From: Tomitella cavernea
GTDB taxonomy: Bacteria; Actinomycetota; Actinomycetes; Mycobacteriales; Mycobacteriaceae
Assembly: GCF_016599145.1 (NCBI RefSeq)
Contig: NZ_JAENKO010000001.1
Location: 186,001 to 250,000 of the forward strand
Length of the DNA: 64,000 bases
Direction of reading: 5' to 3'
Made by a program: the position numbers and the translations under genes. Position 1 is the first letter of the stretch; the number at the start of each line of letters is the position of its first letter. The notes below the pieces were generated by a model, which saw only the letters and a program-made list of their open reading frames with translations, searched no databases and was not told the DNA's origin. Shown one piece after another: positions 46,480-55,443 of the stretch.

Positions 46480-47639
46480 ACGCCACCGGCCTCCTGGCGA
46501 CCCGGCGGATCCGTCTGCTGTTGCTGGCCCCCGGCGGCATCGCCTTGCTCGCCGGGCTCGACGCCGCGCTTCTGCTGCTGGGGGTGGGCGCCCCGGTCCG
46601 GGACCTGTCGCTCATTTCGCTGCACGGGGTCCTCATGGCCCTCGGCTTCGTCGGCACGGTCGTCGCCCTCGAACGCGCGGTGGCGCTCGGCCGCGCGTGG
46701 GGCTTCCTGGCGCCCGCCGCGCTCGGCGCCGGCGGCATCCTGCTGTTGACCCCGGCGCCCCGCGACGCAGGGGCGGGGCTCTTCGTCATCGGTACCGCCG
46801 CACTCGTCGCCGTCTACATCCCGCTGTGGCGCCGCAATACGCAGCCCGCGGTGCTGGTGCAGGCGGCCGGCGGCGCTCTCGCTCTGGGCGGCACCGGGCT
46901 ATGGCTCGGCGGCGTCGACGTCCCATGGTTGCTGCCGTGGCTGGTGGGGTTCCTCGTCCTGACCATCGCCGGCGAGCGACTGGAGTTGGCGCACGTGGCG
47001 CTCACCGATCCGCGTGCGCAACCGATCGCTCTGGGCATCGCCGGCGCCGTCGTCGTCGGCACGCTCGCCGCGCTGCTCTGGCCCGAGGCCGGCTACCCGC
47101 TGCTGGGGCTCGCGCTCGCCGCTCTCGTCGCCTGGCTGCTGCGCTACGACATCGCTGTCAAGACCGTCCGGGCCACCGGGCTACCGCGGTTCTCGGCCGC
47201 CTGCCTGCTCGCGGGGTACGCCTGGCTCACCGTGACCGCGCTGATCTGGATCATCGCCGGGCCCGTGCGCTCAGGCCCGCTCTACGACGCGTCCACGCAC
47301 GCCGTGCTGCTGGGCTTCGTGATCTCGATGATCATGGCGCACGCGCCGATCATCTTCCCCGCGGTTCTGCGCCGCCCGCTCCCCTACCACCCGGTCATGT
47401 ACGCTCCGGCGGTCCTGCTGCACGCGTCGCTGGCCCTGCGCATCGTCGGCGGCGACGCCCGCGGCGTCGACGGGCTGCTCCAGTGGGGCGGGGTGCTCAA
47501 CATCGTCGCGTTGCTGGCCTTCGTCGTGGTGGCCGTGGGCTCCGCGCTGCGCGGTTCCCGGCCCGGCATGCGGTCCCGCACACCTGCTTCGGACGACGCC
47601 GACCCGGGGGCCGATCACCAGAAGGCGGCGACACCGTGA
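46476..47639 (+). CDS. NnrS-like 12-TM membrane protein
   Basis: 387 aa, about 12 TM helices. His-containing helices LISLHGVLMALGFVGTVVALERA, HAVLLGFVISMIMAHAPIIFPAVLRRPLPYH and PAVLLHASLALRIVGG resemble NnrS/heme-copper-related proteins tied to nitrosative stress. GTG 46476 overlaps the upstream stop and its own stop overlaps the next start (both GTGA), so all three genes are translationally coupled. Exact family is uncertain; heme or copper binding is inferred from the histidines. Confidence 0.7.
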   Translation: MNATGLLATRRIRLLLLAPGGIALLAGLDAALLLLGVGAPVRDLSLISLHGVLMALGFVGTVVALERAVALGRAWGFLAPAALGAGGILLLTPAPRDAGAGLFVIGTAALVAVYIPLWRRNTQPAVLVQAAGGALALGGTGLWLGGVDVPWLLPWLVGFLVLTIAGERLELAHVALTDPRAQPIALGIAGAVVVGTLAALLWPEAGYPLLGLALAALVAWLLRYDIAVKTVRATGLPRFSAACLLAGYAWLTVTALIWIIAGPVRSGPLYDASTHAVLLGFVISMIMAHAPIIFPAVLRRPLPYHPVMYAPAVLLHASLALRIVGGDARGVDGLLQWGGVLNIVALLAFVVVAVGSALRGSRPGMRSRTPASDDADPGADHQKAATP

Positions 47640-50374
47640 AGCTGAGCACTTGGCATCTGCGCACCGGTTCGGTGGTGGCCGCGTGGCTGGTCGCGCTCGT
47701 CGTCGTGGCCGCGGCCCACGAGCAGATCCCGCAGTCGCCGTGGCTGCTCGTGCACCTGCTGGGCCTGGGTGCGGCCACCAACGCCATCCTCATCTGGAGC
47801 TGGTACTTCACCGAGGCCATGCTCAAGCTGGGTCGCGACCAGGGCCGGCGCACCCAGACCACCAGGTTGGCCGGGCTCAACGCCGGTGCCGTCACCGTCG
47901 TCGCCGGCGTCCTCGCCGACGCCTGGCCCGTCACCGCGGCCGGCGCAATCCTGGTGGGCGTCGTGGCCCTGTGGCACGGGGCCGCCATGGCCCACCGGCT
48001 GCGGCACGCATTGCCCTCGCGCTTCGGGCCGATGGTCCGCTTCTACGCCGCCGCCGGGCTGATGCTGCCCGTCGGCGCGGGGCTGGGCGCCGCGATGGCC
48101 TGGGGCCGGCTGCCGGGCGACTGGTATTCCCGGTTCATCGTCGCGCACGCGATGCTCAACGTGCTCGGGTGGATCGGCCTCACCGTCCTCGGCACTCTCG
48201 TCACGCTCTGGGCGACGATACTGCGCACCCGCATCGGCTCCGGTGTGGAAGACGCGGCCAAACGGGGCCTGCCCGCCCTCGTCGCGGCGCTCACCGTCGC
48301 CGTAGGCGGGGCGCTGGGCGGGCTCGCCTGGCTCGCCGCCGCCGGCGTCGCCGCCTATACCGTCGCCGTTGGATACGTGCTGTGGCCGCACGTCGACGAG
48401 GCGCGCCGCAAGAAGCCGATCCACTTCCCCCCGCTGTCGGTGCTCGCCGGGGCCGCCTGGCTGGCCGGATCCCTCGTCGCTCTGACGGCGGGCCTGGCGG
48501 TGGCCGCCTCGCACGGAGGCCCCGCGGCGTGGTCGTCGGCCGAGAACGCCCTGCGCGACGTCGTCCCGGCCCTCGTCGCCGGGTTCCTCGCGCAGGTGCT
48601 GCTGGGCGCACTCTCATACCTCATGCCGGTGGTCCTCGGCTCGCGGCCGTCGGCCACGCAGCAGGCGACGAAAGTCCTCGACACCCTCGCCGTCGCCCGG
48701 ATCGCCATGGTCAACGCGGCGCTGCTGCTCGCCGTGCTGCCGACGCCGCCCCGGGTGCAGCAGTTCTCGTGGATCGTCGTGGTCGCCGGGCTCGCCGTGT
48801 TCGTCCTGCTCCTGGCGCGCGCGTGGCTGGTGGCGCGCAAGGTCGGGAACGGTCCGATGACCCCGCCCGATCGCGGTGCGCGCGTCGACCCTTACAAGGG
48901 CCGGCGTCTCGGTCACGCGCTCGCCGGCCTCGGCGTGGCGGTGCTGGTCGCGGCGGCCGGGGTCGCGGTGGACCCCGCCGCGGCGGGCTTCGACTCCGGC
49001 GCGGCCGCGCAGGCCGCGGGTCCTGCCGCGCAGTCGACCGGCGAGACGACGACGGTGTCGCTGCATGTGCAGGGCATGCGGTTCGTCGACGCCGACGGCC
49101 GCACCCTCGGCGCCGGCACCCCGATCGAGGTCCCGCGCGGCGACAAGCTGGTCATCGAACTGACGAACACCGGCGACCAGCGCCACGACCTCGTACTCGC
49201 CAACGGTGCGCGCTCGCCGCGGCTGGCGGTGGGGCAATCGGCGCGGATCGACGCGGGCGTCATCGACGGGGACGTCGACGGGTGGTGCGACATCGCCGGC
49301 CACCGGCAGATGGGCATGGTGCTGCGCATCGACGCCGTAGGCGGGGACCGAGCGGACGGGGAGGGAGCCGACGGGGGCGGAACGGATTCCGGAACCGGCC
49401 CGGCCGCGCGGTCAGGCATGGTGCACGGTGGGATGATGGACCATGAGCGGTCCGCGAAGGGCGGCCTCTCGGCCGTGCCCTCGCTGCCGGATCTGCTCGC
49501 CGACCCGGGCCCCGGCTTCCAGGCACGCGACGCCGCGCTCGCCCCCGCGTCGGATGAGACGGTGCACAAGCTCACCTTGGACGTCACTGACGAGAAGATC
49601 GAGGTGGCGCCCGGATTCACGCAGACGCTGTGGCCGTACGGCATCGACGGGCAGGCCGGCACCGTGCCCGGGCCCGTGCTGCGCGGCAAGGTGGGCGACA
49701 CGTTCGAGATCACGCTCCGCAACGACGCCACCATGGACCACTCGATCGACTTCCACGCGGGCAGCCTGGCCCCCGACCGCCCGATGCGCAGCATCGCGCC
49801 GGGCGAATCGCTGACCTACACGTTCACCGCGACGAAGTCCGGCATCTGGCTATACCACTGCTCCACGATGCCGATGTCGCTGCACATCGCCAACGGCATG
49901 TTCGGCGCGGTCATCATCGACCCGCCGGACCTGCCCCCGGTGGACAGGGAATACGTGCTGGTCCAGTCCGAGGAGTACCTGGGCGCCGACGGCGGCATCG
50001 CGGACCAGGCGAAGATCAACGCGGAGAGGCCCGACCTCGTGGTGTTCAACGGTTACCCGAACCAGTACGACCACGACCCGCTCACCGCGAAGGTGGGCGA
50101 GCGGGTACGGATCTGGGTGCTGGCCGCCGGGCCCAACGACGGCACCACGTTCCACGTGATCGGCGGGCAGTTCGACACCGTGTGGAAGGAGGGCGCCTAC
50201 CTGCTGCGCCCGGGGAATTCCTCGCAGGGCGGCAGTCAGGCCCTGGACCTGGGACCTGCACAGGGCGGCTTCGTCGAGCTCGTCTTCCCCGAGGCCGGGC
50301 ACTACCCGTTCGTCGACCATGCGATGGTGGATGCCGAGCGCGGCGCGCACGGCATCATCCGGGTGACGGACTGA
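47636..50374 (+). CDS. nirK: Membrane-fused copper nitrite reductase with extra cupredoxin domain
   Basis: 912 aa. Residues 1-430: about 12 TM helices with NnrS/heme-copper-like His motifs (HLLGLGAATNAILIW, VAHAMLNVLGWIGL). Residues about 470-570: a cupredoxin with type-1 copper ligands His near 517 (QRHDLVLA), Cys 550, His 554 and Met (WCDIAGHRQMGM). Residues about 625-912: a NirK-type two-cupredoxin unit with His702, Cys742, His750, Met755 (type 1) and His707, His741, His895 (type 2). Asp705, His839 and Ile841 match the catalytic Asp98, His255 and Ile257 of Alcaligenes NirK. It should reduce nitrite to NO on the outer face, with an intramolecular electron relay. Start GTG 47636 overlaps the preceding stop. 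Confidence 0.92.
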   Translation: MKLSTWHLRTGSVVAAWLVALVVVAAAHEQIPQSPWLLVHLLGLGAATNAILIWSWYFTEAMLKLGRDQGRRTQTTRLAGLNAGAVTVVAGVLADAWPVTAAGAILVGVVALWHGAAMAHRLRHALPSRFGPMVRFYAAAGLMLPVGAGLGAAMAWGRLPGDWYSRFIVAHAMLNVLGWIGLTVLGTLVTLWATILRTRIGSGVEDAAKRGLPALVAALTVAVGGALGGLAWLAAAGVAAYTVAVGYVLWPHVDEARRKKPIHFPPLSVLAGAAWLAGSLVALTAGLAVAASHGGPAAWSSAENALRDVVPALVAGFLAQVLLGALSYLMPVVLGSRPSATQQATKVLDTLAVARIAMVNAALLLAVLPTPPRVQQFSWIVVVAGLAVFVLLLARAWLVARKVGNGPMTPPDRGARVDPYKGRRLGHALAGLGVAVLVAAAGVAVDPAAAGFDSGAAAQAAGPAAQSTGETTTVSLHVQGMRFVDADGRTLGAGTPIEVPRGDKLVIELTNTGDQRHDLVLANGARSPRLAVGQSARIDAGVIDGDVDGWCDIAGHRQMGMVLRIDAVGGDRADGEGADGGGTDSGTGPAARSGMVHGGMMDHERSAKGGLSAVPSLPDLLADPGPGFQARDAALAPASDETVHKLTLDVTDEKIEVAPGFTQTLWPYGIDGQAGTVPGPVLRGKVGDTFEITLRNDATMDHSIDFHAGSLAPDRPMRSIAPGESLTYTFTATKSGIWLYHCSTMPMSLHIANGMFGAVIIDPPDLPPVDREYVLVQSEEYLGADGGIADQAKINAERPDLVVFNGYPNQYDHDPLTAKVGERVRIWVLAAGPNDGTTFHVIGGQFDTVWKEGAYLLRPGNSSQGGSQALDLGPAQGGFVELVFPEAGHYPFVDHAMVDAERGAHGIIRVTD

Positions 50375-50396
50375 GCCTGCCGGCCGGCTGACCCCG

Positions 50397-50454
50397 CGCT
50401 CGGTACGTTCTTCGGTGATTCCCCGTCGCAGTTCACCGAAAAGCGCACCGAGCG
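50397..50454. terminator. 58-bp hairpin element, left copy, after the nitrite reductase gene
   Basis: 21-bp arms 50397-50417 and 50434-50454 (three non-Watson-Crick positions, all compatible with GU pairing). Its arms are nearly the same as those of the element at 51477-51534. Confidence 0.8.
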
Positions 50455-50535
50455 GCGACGCGCACGGGCCCGAGTTATCCACAGGCTGCCCCGCGGATCG
50501 ACGTTGCAGGGGCCCGTGGATGCCATGCTCGCGGT

Positions 50536-51468
50536 GTGGGGGAACCGACAGAACCTTTTCGGGCCAAGGACGCCATAGCCGCCAAACGCATCACGGATCA
50601 TCGCGTGCGCACCCGATGCCGCAGGCTCATGCCCGGCATCCACCTGCGCAGAGACGTCGAGTACACCGCCGCGCGCCAGGCGAGAGCCCTGGCGCTGTGG
50701 CTCCGGGGCCGGGCGGTGCTCGCGGGATTCTCGGCGGCCGTGCTGTGGGGCACGAAGTGGATCGACGCCGACAGGCCCGCTGCGTGCAATTGCCCGCGCC
50801 GCCTGCCCGCGCCCGAAGGAGTGGACGTGTACCGCGACGTGCTGACGGAGTGCGACGTCACCGTCCGGCACGGCATCGCGCTGACCACGCCCGTGCGCAC
50901 CGCCTTCGACCTGGGCCGGCGGCTGGAGCTCGACGACGCCGTGGCCGTTCTCGACGCGATGTACCAGACGAAGCGCGTGAGCAAGCAGCAACTTGCCGAT
51001 TACGCGCGCAGACATCCGGGGAGCGCACACATCCGACGGCTGCGCGAGGCCATCGAGCTCTCCGACGAGGGCGGTGAATCGCCGCAGGAGACGCGCACGC
51101 GGCTGGCGATCATCCGTGACGGGCTCCCCCGGCCGGACACCCAGAAGTACGTCCTGCGATCGGACGGTGCGGCGATCGGACGTGTCGACATGCTGTGGCC
51201 GCGGTGGCGGGTGATCGTGGAGTACGAGGGCGACGGGCATCGCGCCGGCAGCCAGTTCGACCGCGACTGCGCGCGCTGGAATACGCTGCAGGACCACGGT
51301 TGGCAGGTCATCCGCGTCAAGAACGGGACGCTCGACCCGGACGAGCGGGGTGCGACGATGCGGCTGATCCGCGATGCGCTCTGGCGGTCCGGCGCGCCGG
51401 TGGATCAGTGGCCGTCGCCGACGCACCCGTGGGTGCCACCCGCGACGGACCCGGGCGAGGCCACCTGA
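50536..51468 (+). CDS. DUF559-type endonuclease-like protein
   Basis: 310 aa from GTG 50536. The C-terminal part has the Vsr/DUF559 nuclease-fold pattern (GRVDMLWPRWRVIVEYEGDGH, with Asp and ExE-type acidic residues, then a helix and WQVIRVKNGTL). The N-terminal part (AAKRITDHRVRTRCRRLMPGIHLRRDV) resembles the AbiEi-like region often fused to DUF559 in actinobacteria. Common as single genes with high turnover; biological role unknown. Bracketed by paired hairpins. Confidence 0.75.
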   Translation: MGEPTEPFRAKDAIAAKRITDHRVRTRCRRLMPGIHLRRDVEYTAARQARALALWLRGRAVLAGFSAAVLWGTKWIDADRPAACNCPRRLPAPEGVDVYRDVLTECDVTVRHGIALTTPVRTAFDLGRRLELDDAVAVLDAMYQTKRVSKQQLADYARRHPGSAHIRRLREAIELSDEGGESPQETRTRLAIIRDGLPRPDTQKYVLRSDGAAIGRVDMLWPRWRVIVEYEGDGHRAGSQFDRDCARWNTLQDHGWQVIRVKNGTLDPDERGATMRLIRDALWRSGAPVDQWPSPTHPWVPPATDPGEAT

Positions 51469-51476
51469 CGCCCTGC

Positions 51477-51534
51477 CGCTCGGTACGTTCCTCGGTGCAA
51501 TCGGACCGGGTCGCACCGAAGAACGTACCGAGCG
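51477..51534. terminator. 58-bp hairpin element, right copy, after the DUF559 gene
   Basis: 21-bp arms 51477-51497 and 51514-51534 (one GU position) between convergent genes. Pairs with the left copy at 50397-50454, 1,080 bp away. Confidence 0.85.
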
Positions 51535-51613
51535 CGGAGGTGCGCGATGGCGACGCCGGGGCCCGGCCCCCTGTCCCGGCGCGCGGGGGCGCCGCACCCG
51601 GGCCCACCTCTGG

Positions 51614-52738
51614 CTACAGCGACGCGAGCCGTGCGACGGCCTGCTCGTAGTCGCCGACGAGCTGTTCCATACTTTCGGCCACCGGGCGGATCTCGTTCAT
51701 CCGGCCGACTATCTGCCCGGCGGGCATCGCCACCACATCCGGGTCGTCCGCGGCGGAGATCCGCTGGTGGGCCTCGCTGACCAGGATGTTCTGCAACGGC
51801 ATCGGCAGCGGGTCCGGCGCGCCGGGCGCGGCCCACGCCTCGGTCCATTTGGTCTTGAGCAGCCGGGCCGGCTTGCCCGAGTAGATGCGGCTGCGCACCG
51901 TGTCCGATGACGTGGCGGAGAGCAACGCACGCTGGATCGTCGACGGCCCCTCCCCCGATGCGCTGCCCAGCTTGTATTCGGCGGCGGTGAGCCAGTACGA
52001 GCCCATCCACACGCCCGACGCGCCGAGCGCCAGCGCCGCCGCGATCTGCCGCCCGCTGCCGATGCCGCCCGCCGCGAGCACCGAGACCCGGTCGCCCGCG
52101 GCGGCCTGCACCGCGTCGACGATCTCGGGGACGAGGACCATCGACGCGATCTCCCCGGTGTGCCCGCCCGCCTCGTAGCCCTGGGCGATGACGATGTCCA
52201 CGCCGCTGTCCACGTGGTGCAGCGCGTGCGACACCGCGCCGGCGAGGGCCGCGACCGGGACGCCGTGCTCGTGGGCCTCGCCGATGATGTCGGCCGGCGG
52301 CGAGCCGAGCGCGTTGGCGATGAGGGCCGGGCGGTGCTTCAGCGCGACGTCCACCTGCGCGCGGGCCACCGAGTGCAGCCAGCCGAGCACGCCCGCCGCG
52401 TGCTCGTCGGACGTGTCCAGCGGCGGCACGCCCAGGTCGTCGAGGGTGCGGTCGACGAAGGCGCGGTGCTCCGGCGGGATCATCGACTCGAGGTCGGTCT
52501 GCCCGCCCTCGGTGGGCACCTTCGCCGGCATGACCACGTCGACGCCGTACGGCTTGCCGTCGGTGTTCTCGTCCATCCAGGCGAGCGTGGCCTCGAGCTC
52601 GTCGGGGTCGTTGAACCGGACGCAGCCGAGAACGCCCAGGCCGCCCGCCCGGCTGATGGCGGCGGCGACGTGCTCGGAAGGGGTGAAGCCGAAGACCGGC
52701 CGTTCGATGCCGAGCTTCTCGCAGAGAGGGGTGCGCAT
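51614..52738 (-). CDS. Nitronate-monooxygenase-like flavin oxidoreductase
   Basis: 374 aa from ATG 52738, with GAGGACAC just upstream. TIM-barrel FMN enzyme of the nitronate monooxygenase/2-nitropropane dioxygenase family: TPLCEKLGIERPVFGFTPSEHVAAAISRAGGLGVLG, then QGYEAGGHTGE and ALGASGVWMGSYWL. Eight bp after fadD19, hence co-transcribed from the KstR-type promoter. A role in sterol catabolism is inferred only from this position. Confidence 0.88.
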   Translation of the reverse strand: MRTPLCEKLGIERPVFGFTPSEHVAAAISRAGGLGVLGCVRFNDPDELEATLAWMDENTDGKPYGVDVVMPAKVPTEGGQTDLESMIPPEHRAFVDRTLDDLGVPPLDTSDEHAAGVLGWLHSVARAQVDVALKHRPALIANALGSPPADIIGEAHEHGVPVAALAGAVSHALHHVDSGVDIVIAQGYEAGGHTGEIASMVLVPEIVDAVQAAAGDRVSVLAAGGIGSGRQIAAALALGASGVWMGSYWLTAAEYKLGSASGEGPSTIQRALLSATSSDTVRSRIYSGKPARLLKTKWTEAWAAPGAPDPLPMPLQNILVSEAHQRISAADDPDVVAMPAGQIVGRMNEIRPVAESMEQLVGDYEQAVARLASL

Positions 52739-52746
52739 GTGTGTCC

Positions 52747-54381
52747 TCAGGAGTTGGTGGCCGCAGCGGCCTTGCGGGCGTCTGCGGGGCGGGATTCGGT
52801 GATGGATGCGGCCCACTTGTAGTCGGGCTTGCCGGCGGGCGAACGCTTGATCTCGTCGACGAACCACAGCGCGCGCGGCGTCTTGTACCCGGCGATGTGC
52901 TCGCGAGCGGCGGCGTCGACCGAGTCGAAGCTCGGCACCGCGTCGTCGCGCACGGCGACCACCGCGGCGACGGCGCTGCCCATCCTGTCGTCGGGGATGC
53001 CGACCACGAGCGCGTCGAAGACGTCCGGGTGCGCCTTGAGCGCGCCCTCAACCTCCTCGGGGAAGACCTTCTCGCCGCCGGTGTTGATCGACACCGAGCC
53101 GCGGCCCAGCATCGTCACGGTGCCGTCGGCGTCGACGGTCGCGTAGTCGCCGGGGATCGAGTAACGGACGCCGTTGATCGTCTGGAACGTCTTGGCCGTC
53201 TTCGCCTCGTCCTTGTGGTAGCCGATTGGCAGGATGCCGCACCGAGCGAGCAGGCCCACCTGGCCCGAGCCCGGCTCGACCGGTTCGCCGTCCTCGCCGA
53301 GAACTTTCGTGGACTCGTCGATCTTCACGCGCGGACCCGAGTCCAGCTTCGTGTCCTTGGTGATCAGGCCCATGCCGGAGAACCCCGTCTCCGATGACCC
53401 GATCGAGTCGGTGAGCACGGTGTTCGGCAGCGCGTCCAGGTACTGGCGCTTGACCGACGGCGAGAACAACGCGGCGCTCGAGGCGATGGCGTAGAGCGTG
53501 GAGGTGTCGTGCTTGCCGGACAGCAGCCCGTCGATCATGGGCCGGGCCATCGCGTCACCGACGATGAACAACACGTTGACCCCGTGCTTCTCGATGACCT
53601 GCCAGGCGAAGTCGCCGTCGAACTCCGGGTAGACGACGGCCTTGCCCGCGGTGAACAGGCTCTGGAACACCGCCCACTGCGATCCGCCGTGAATGAACGG
53701 CGGGATGGGGTAGCGCACCATCTGCGGGTTGCCGGCGCCCTCGTTGGCCAGCTGCCACTCGTCGGCCACGTACTCGCCGGTGACGAAGTTGATGCCGCCG
53801 CCGAGCACACGCCACACGTCCTCCTGGCGCCACATCACACCCTTGGGCATGCCGGTGGTGCCGCCGGTGTAGAGGAAGTAGAGGTCGTCGCCGGAACGCT
53901 CGCCGAAGTTCCGCTCGCCCGGCTGCGCGGCCAGTGCGTCCTCGTACAGCGCGGCGCCATGGGCGCCGTACTGGGCGTCCGTGCCGTCCTCGATGACCAC
54001 CGTGGCGGTGATCTTCGGCAGGCCCGGCAGGATCGCTGCGACCTTGTCCGAGTACTGGCGCTCGTAGATCAGCGCCACCGCATCGGAGTCGTCGAGAATG
54101 TGGGTGAGCTCCTTCTCCACGTACCGGAAGTTCACGTTCACCATGACCGCGCGCGCCTTGAAGATGGCGATCATGGCTTCGATGCATTCGATGGTGTTCC
54201 GGCTGTAGAGCCCGACGCGGTCGCCCGGCCGCACACCCTGCGCGATGAGATGGTGCGCGAGCCGGTTGGCGCGCTCGTCCATCTGCGCGTAGGTGCGGCT
54301 GCGGTCGCCGGACTCGATGGCGATCCGATCCGGCACGAGGTCTACACAGTGCTCGATGAGGTCAGCGATATTCAGGGCCAC
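52747..54381 (-). CDS. fadD19: Steroid-CoA ligase FadD19-like
   Basis: 544 aa acyl-AMP ligase. P-loop YTGGTTGMPKGVMW near residue 170, DSIGSSETG, IPGDYATVDADG and the C-terminal KRSPAGKPDYKWA are present. FadD19 activates the C8 side chain of cholesterol with CoA. GTG 54381 preferred: TAGTTT lies 7 nt upstream, overlapping the KstR box, with no ribosome site. Divergent from echA19, as Rv3515c-Rv3516. Confidence 0.9.
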   Translation of the reverse strand: MALNIADLIEHCVDLVPDRIAIESGDRSRTYAQMDERANRLAHHLIAQGVRPGDRVGLYSRNTIECIEAMIAIFKARAVMVNVNFRYVEKELTHILDDSDAVALIYERQYSDKVAAILPGLPKITATVVIEDGTDAQYGAHGAALYEDALAAQPGERNFGERSGDDLYFLYTGGTTGMPKGVMWRQEDVWRVLGGGINFVTGEYVADEWQLANEGAGNPQMVRYPIPPFIHGGSQWAVFQSLFTAGKAVVYPEFDGDFAWQVIEKHGVNVLFIVGDAMARPMIDGLLSGKHDTSTLYAIASSAALFSPSVKRQYLDALPNTVLTDSIGSSETGFSGMGLITKDTKLDSGPRVKIDESTKVLGEDGEPVEPGSGQVGLLARCGILPIGYHKDEAKTAKTFQTINGVRYSIPGDYATVDADGTVTMLGRGSVSINTGGEKVFPEEVEGALKAHPDVFDALVVGIPDDRMGSAVAAVVAVRDDAVPSFDSVDAAAREHIAGYKTPRALWFVDEIKRSPAGKPDYKWAASITESRPADARKAAAATNS

Positions 54382-54388
54382 ACGACCC

Positions 54389-54394
54389 AAACTA
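54389..54394 (-). promoter_or_regulatory. -10 element of fadD19, inside the KstR box edge
   Basis: TAGTTT on the minus strand ends 7 nt before GTG 54381 and overlaps the KstR operator at its first bases, so a bound repressor would block polymerase directly. Confidence 0.55.
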
Positions 54395-54406
54395 GAACGT
54401 GTTACG
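54393..54406. promoter_or_regulatory. KstR-like operator between fadD19 and echA19
   Basis: TAGAACGTGTTACG: left half and centre match the KstR motif fully, right half is degenerate. Shared by the divergent fadD19 and echA19. Confidence 0.75.
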
Positions 54407-54536
54407 GTTCAAGGCAAGAGCTTTCCGAGATCCACGTCACGAGCAGCAGCGATGCCGCCGTGCGCCACACACGACCCTGGTTTCGCGGGAGTCGCGGGGC
54501 GCCCATCACCATCCGCAGCACCGACCCGGAGGACAG

Positions 54537-55391
54537 ATGACCGACACCGCAGAACGGATGGACATCAGCAGCGAGCACTGCCTGGTCGACAAGCGCGGAC
54601 ACACGCTCATCGTCACCATGCACCGCCCCGAGGCCCGCAACGCGCTGTCCGCGGACATGATGGCGACGATGCAGGCCGCGTGGGACCTCGTCGACGAGGA
54701 CCCGGACATCCGCGTCGCGATCCTCACCGGGGCGGGCGGCGCGTTCTGCGCGGGCATGGACCTCAAAGCGATGAACAGCACTCCCCCCGGCGAGTCGATG
54801 CGCTCAGGCCACGAGGAAGGCGGGGGCGCAGGGTCCTCGTCCTCGGGCGGTCTGGACGTCACGCGGCTGCCGGCCCTGCTCAAGGGCCGCCGGCTGACCA
54901 AACCCCTGATCGCGGCCGTCGAGGGGGCGGCCGTGGCCGGGGGCACCGAGATCCTGCAGGGCACCGACATCCGCGTGGCCGGGCGCAGCGCCCGGTTCGG
55001 CGTCGCGGAAGCCAAGTGGGGTTTGTTCCCGCTGGGCGGCTCGGCGGTGCGCCTGGCCCGCCAGATCCCGTACACCCTCGCCGCGGACCTGCTGCTCACC
55101 GGGCGGCTCATCAACGCCGACGAGGCCCGCGAGTACGGGCTGATCGGCTACGTGGTGGACGACGGCGCCGCGCTGGACAAGGCCCTCAAGCTGGCGGAGA
55201 CCATCGCCGGCAATGGCCCCGTCGCGGTGCAAGCGATCCTGCGCACCCTCCGCGAGACCGAGGGAATGCACGAGGAGGACGCGTTCCGCATCGAGTCGAA
55301 GATCGGCGTCGCGGTGTTCCGCAGCGACGATGCGAAGATCGGGCCGCGGGCGTTCGCGCAGAAGCAGAAGCCGGAGTTCACGGGCCGCTAG
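54537..55391 (+). CDS. echA19: Enoyl-CoA hydratase EchA19-like
   Basis: 284 aa crotonase. GGAGGACAG precedes ATG 54537. Oxyanion-hole blocks [13 protein letters not shown] and [11 protein letters not shown], and the catalytic-region [18 protein letters not shown]. EchA19 hydrates the steroid enoyl-CoA after the acyl-CoA dehydrogenases act. The stop lies in a 16-bp palindrome (55382-55397). Confidence 0.9.
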   Translation: MTDTAERMDISSEHCLVDKRGHTLIVTMHRPEARNALSADMMATMQAAWDLVDEDPDIRVAILTGAGGAFCAGMDLKAMNSTPPGESMRSGHEEGGGAGSSSSGGLDVTRLPALLKGRRLTKPLIAAVEGAAVAGGTEILQGTDIRVAGRSARFGVAEAKWGLFPLGGSAVRLARQIPYTLAADLLLTGRLINADEAREYGLIGYVVDDGAALDKALKLAETIAGNGPVAVQAILRTLRETEGMHEEDAFRIESKIGVAVFRSDDAKIGPRAFAQKQKPEFTGR

Positions 55392-55423
55392 CGGCCCCTT
55401 TCCGCTGGGTGCCGGCCGCCGAT

Positions 55424-55443
55424 CGCACCGTCAGGCCGGTGCG
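55424..55443. terminator. Hairpin between echA19 and the vapC-like relic
   Basis: Arms CGCACCG and CGGTGCG with a 6-nt loop that contains the vapC stop codon. Convergent genes on both sides. Confidence 0.5.

Noticed and set aside
45815-47635. Upstream extension of the nitrite reductase frame to 1,519 codons
   Set aside because: The first 600 codons are out-of-frame Ala/Arg/Pro-rich sequence overlapping the HTH and NnrS-like genes; GTG 47636 gives a normal coupled start.
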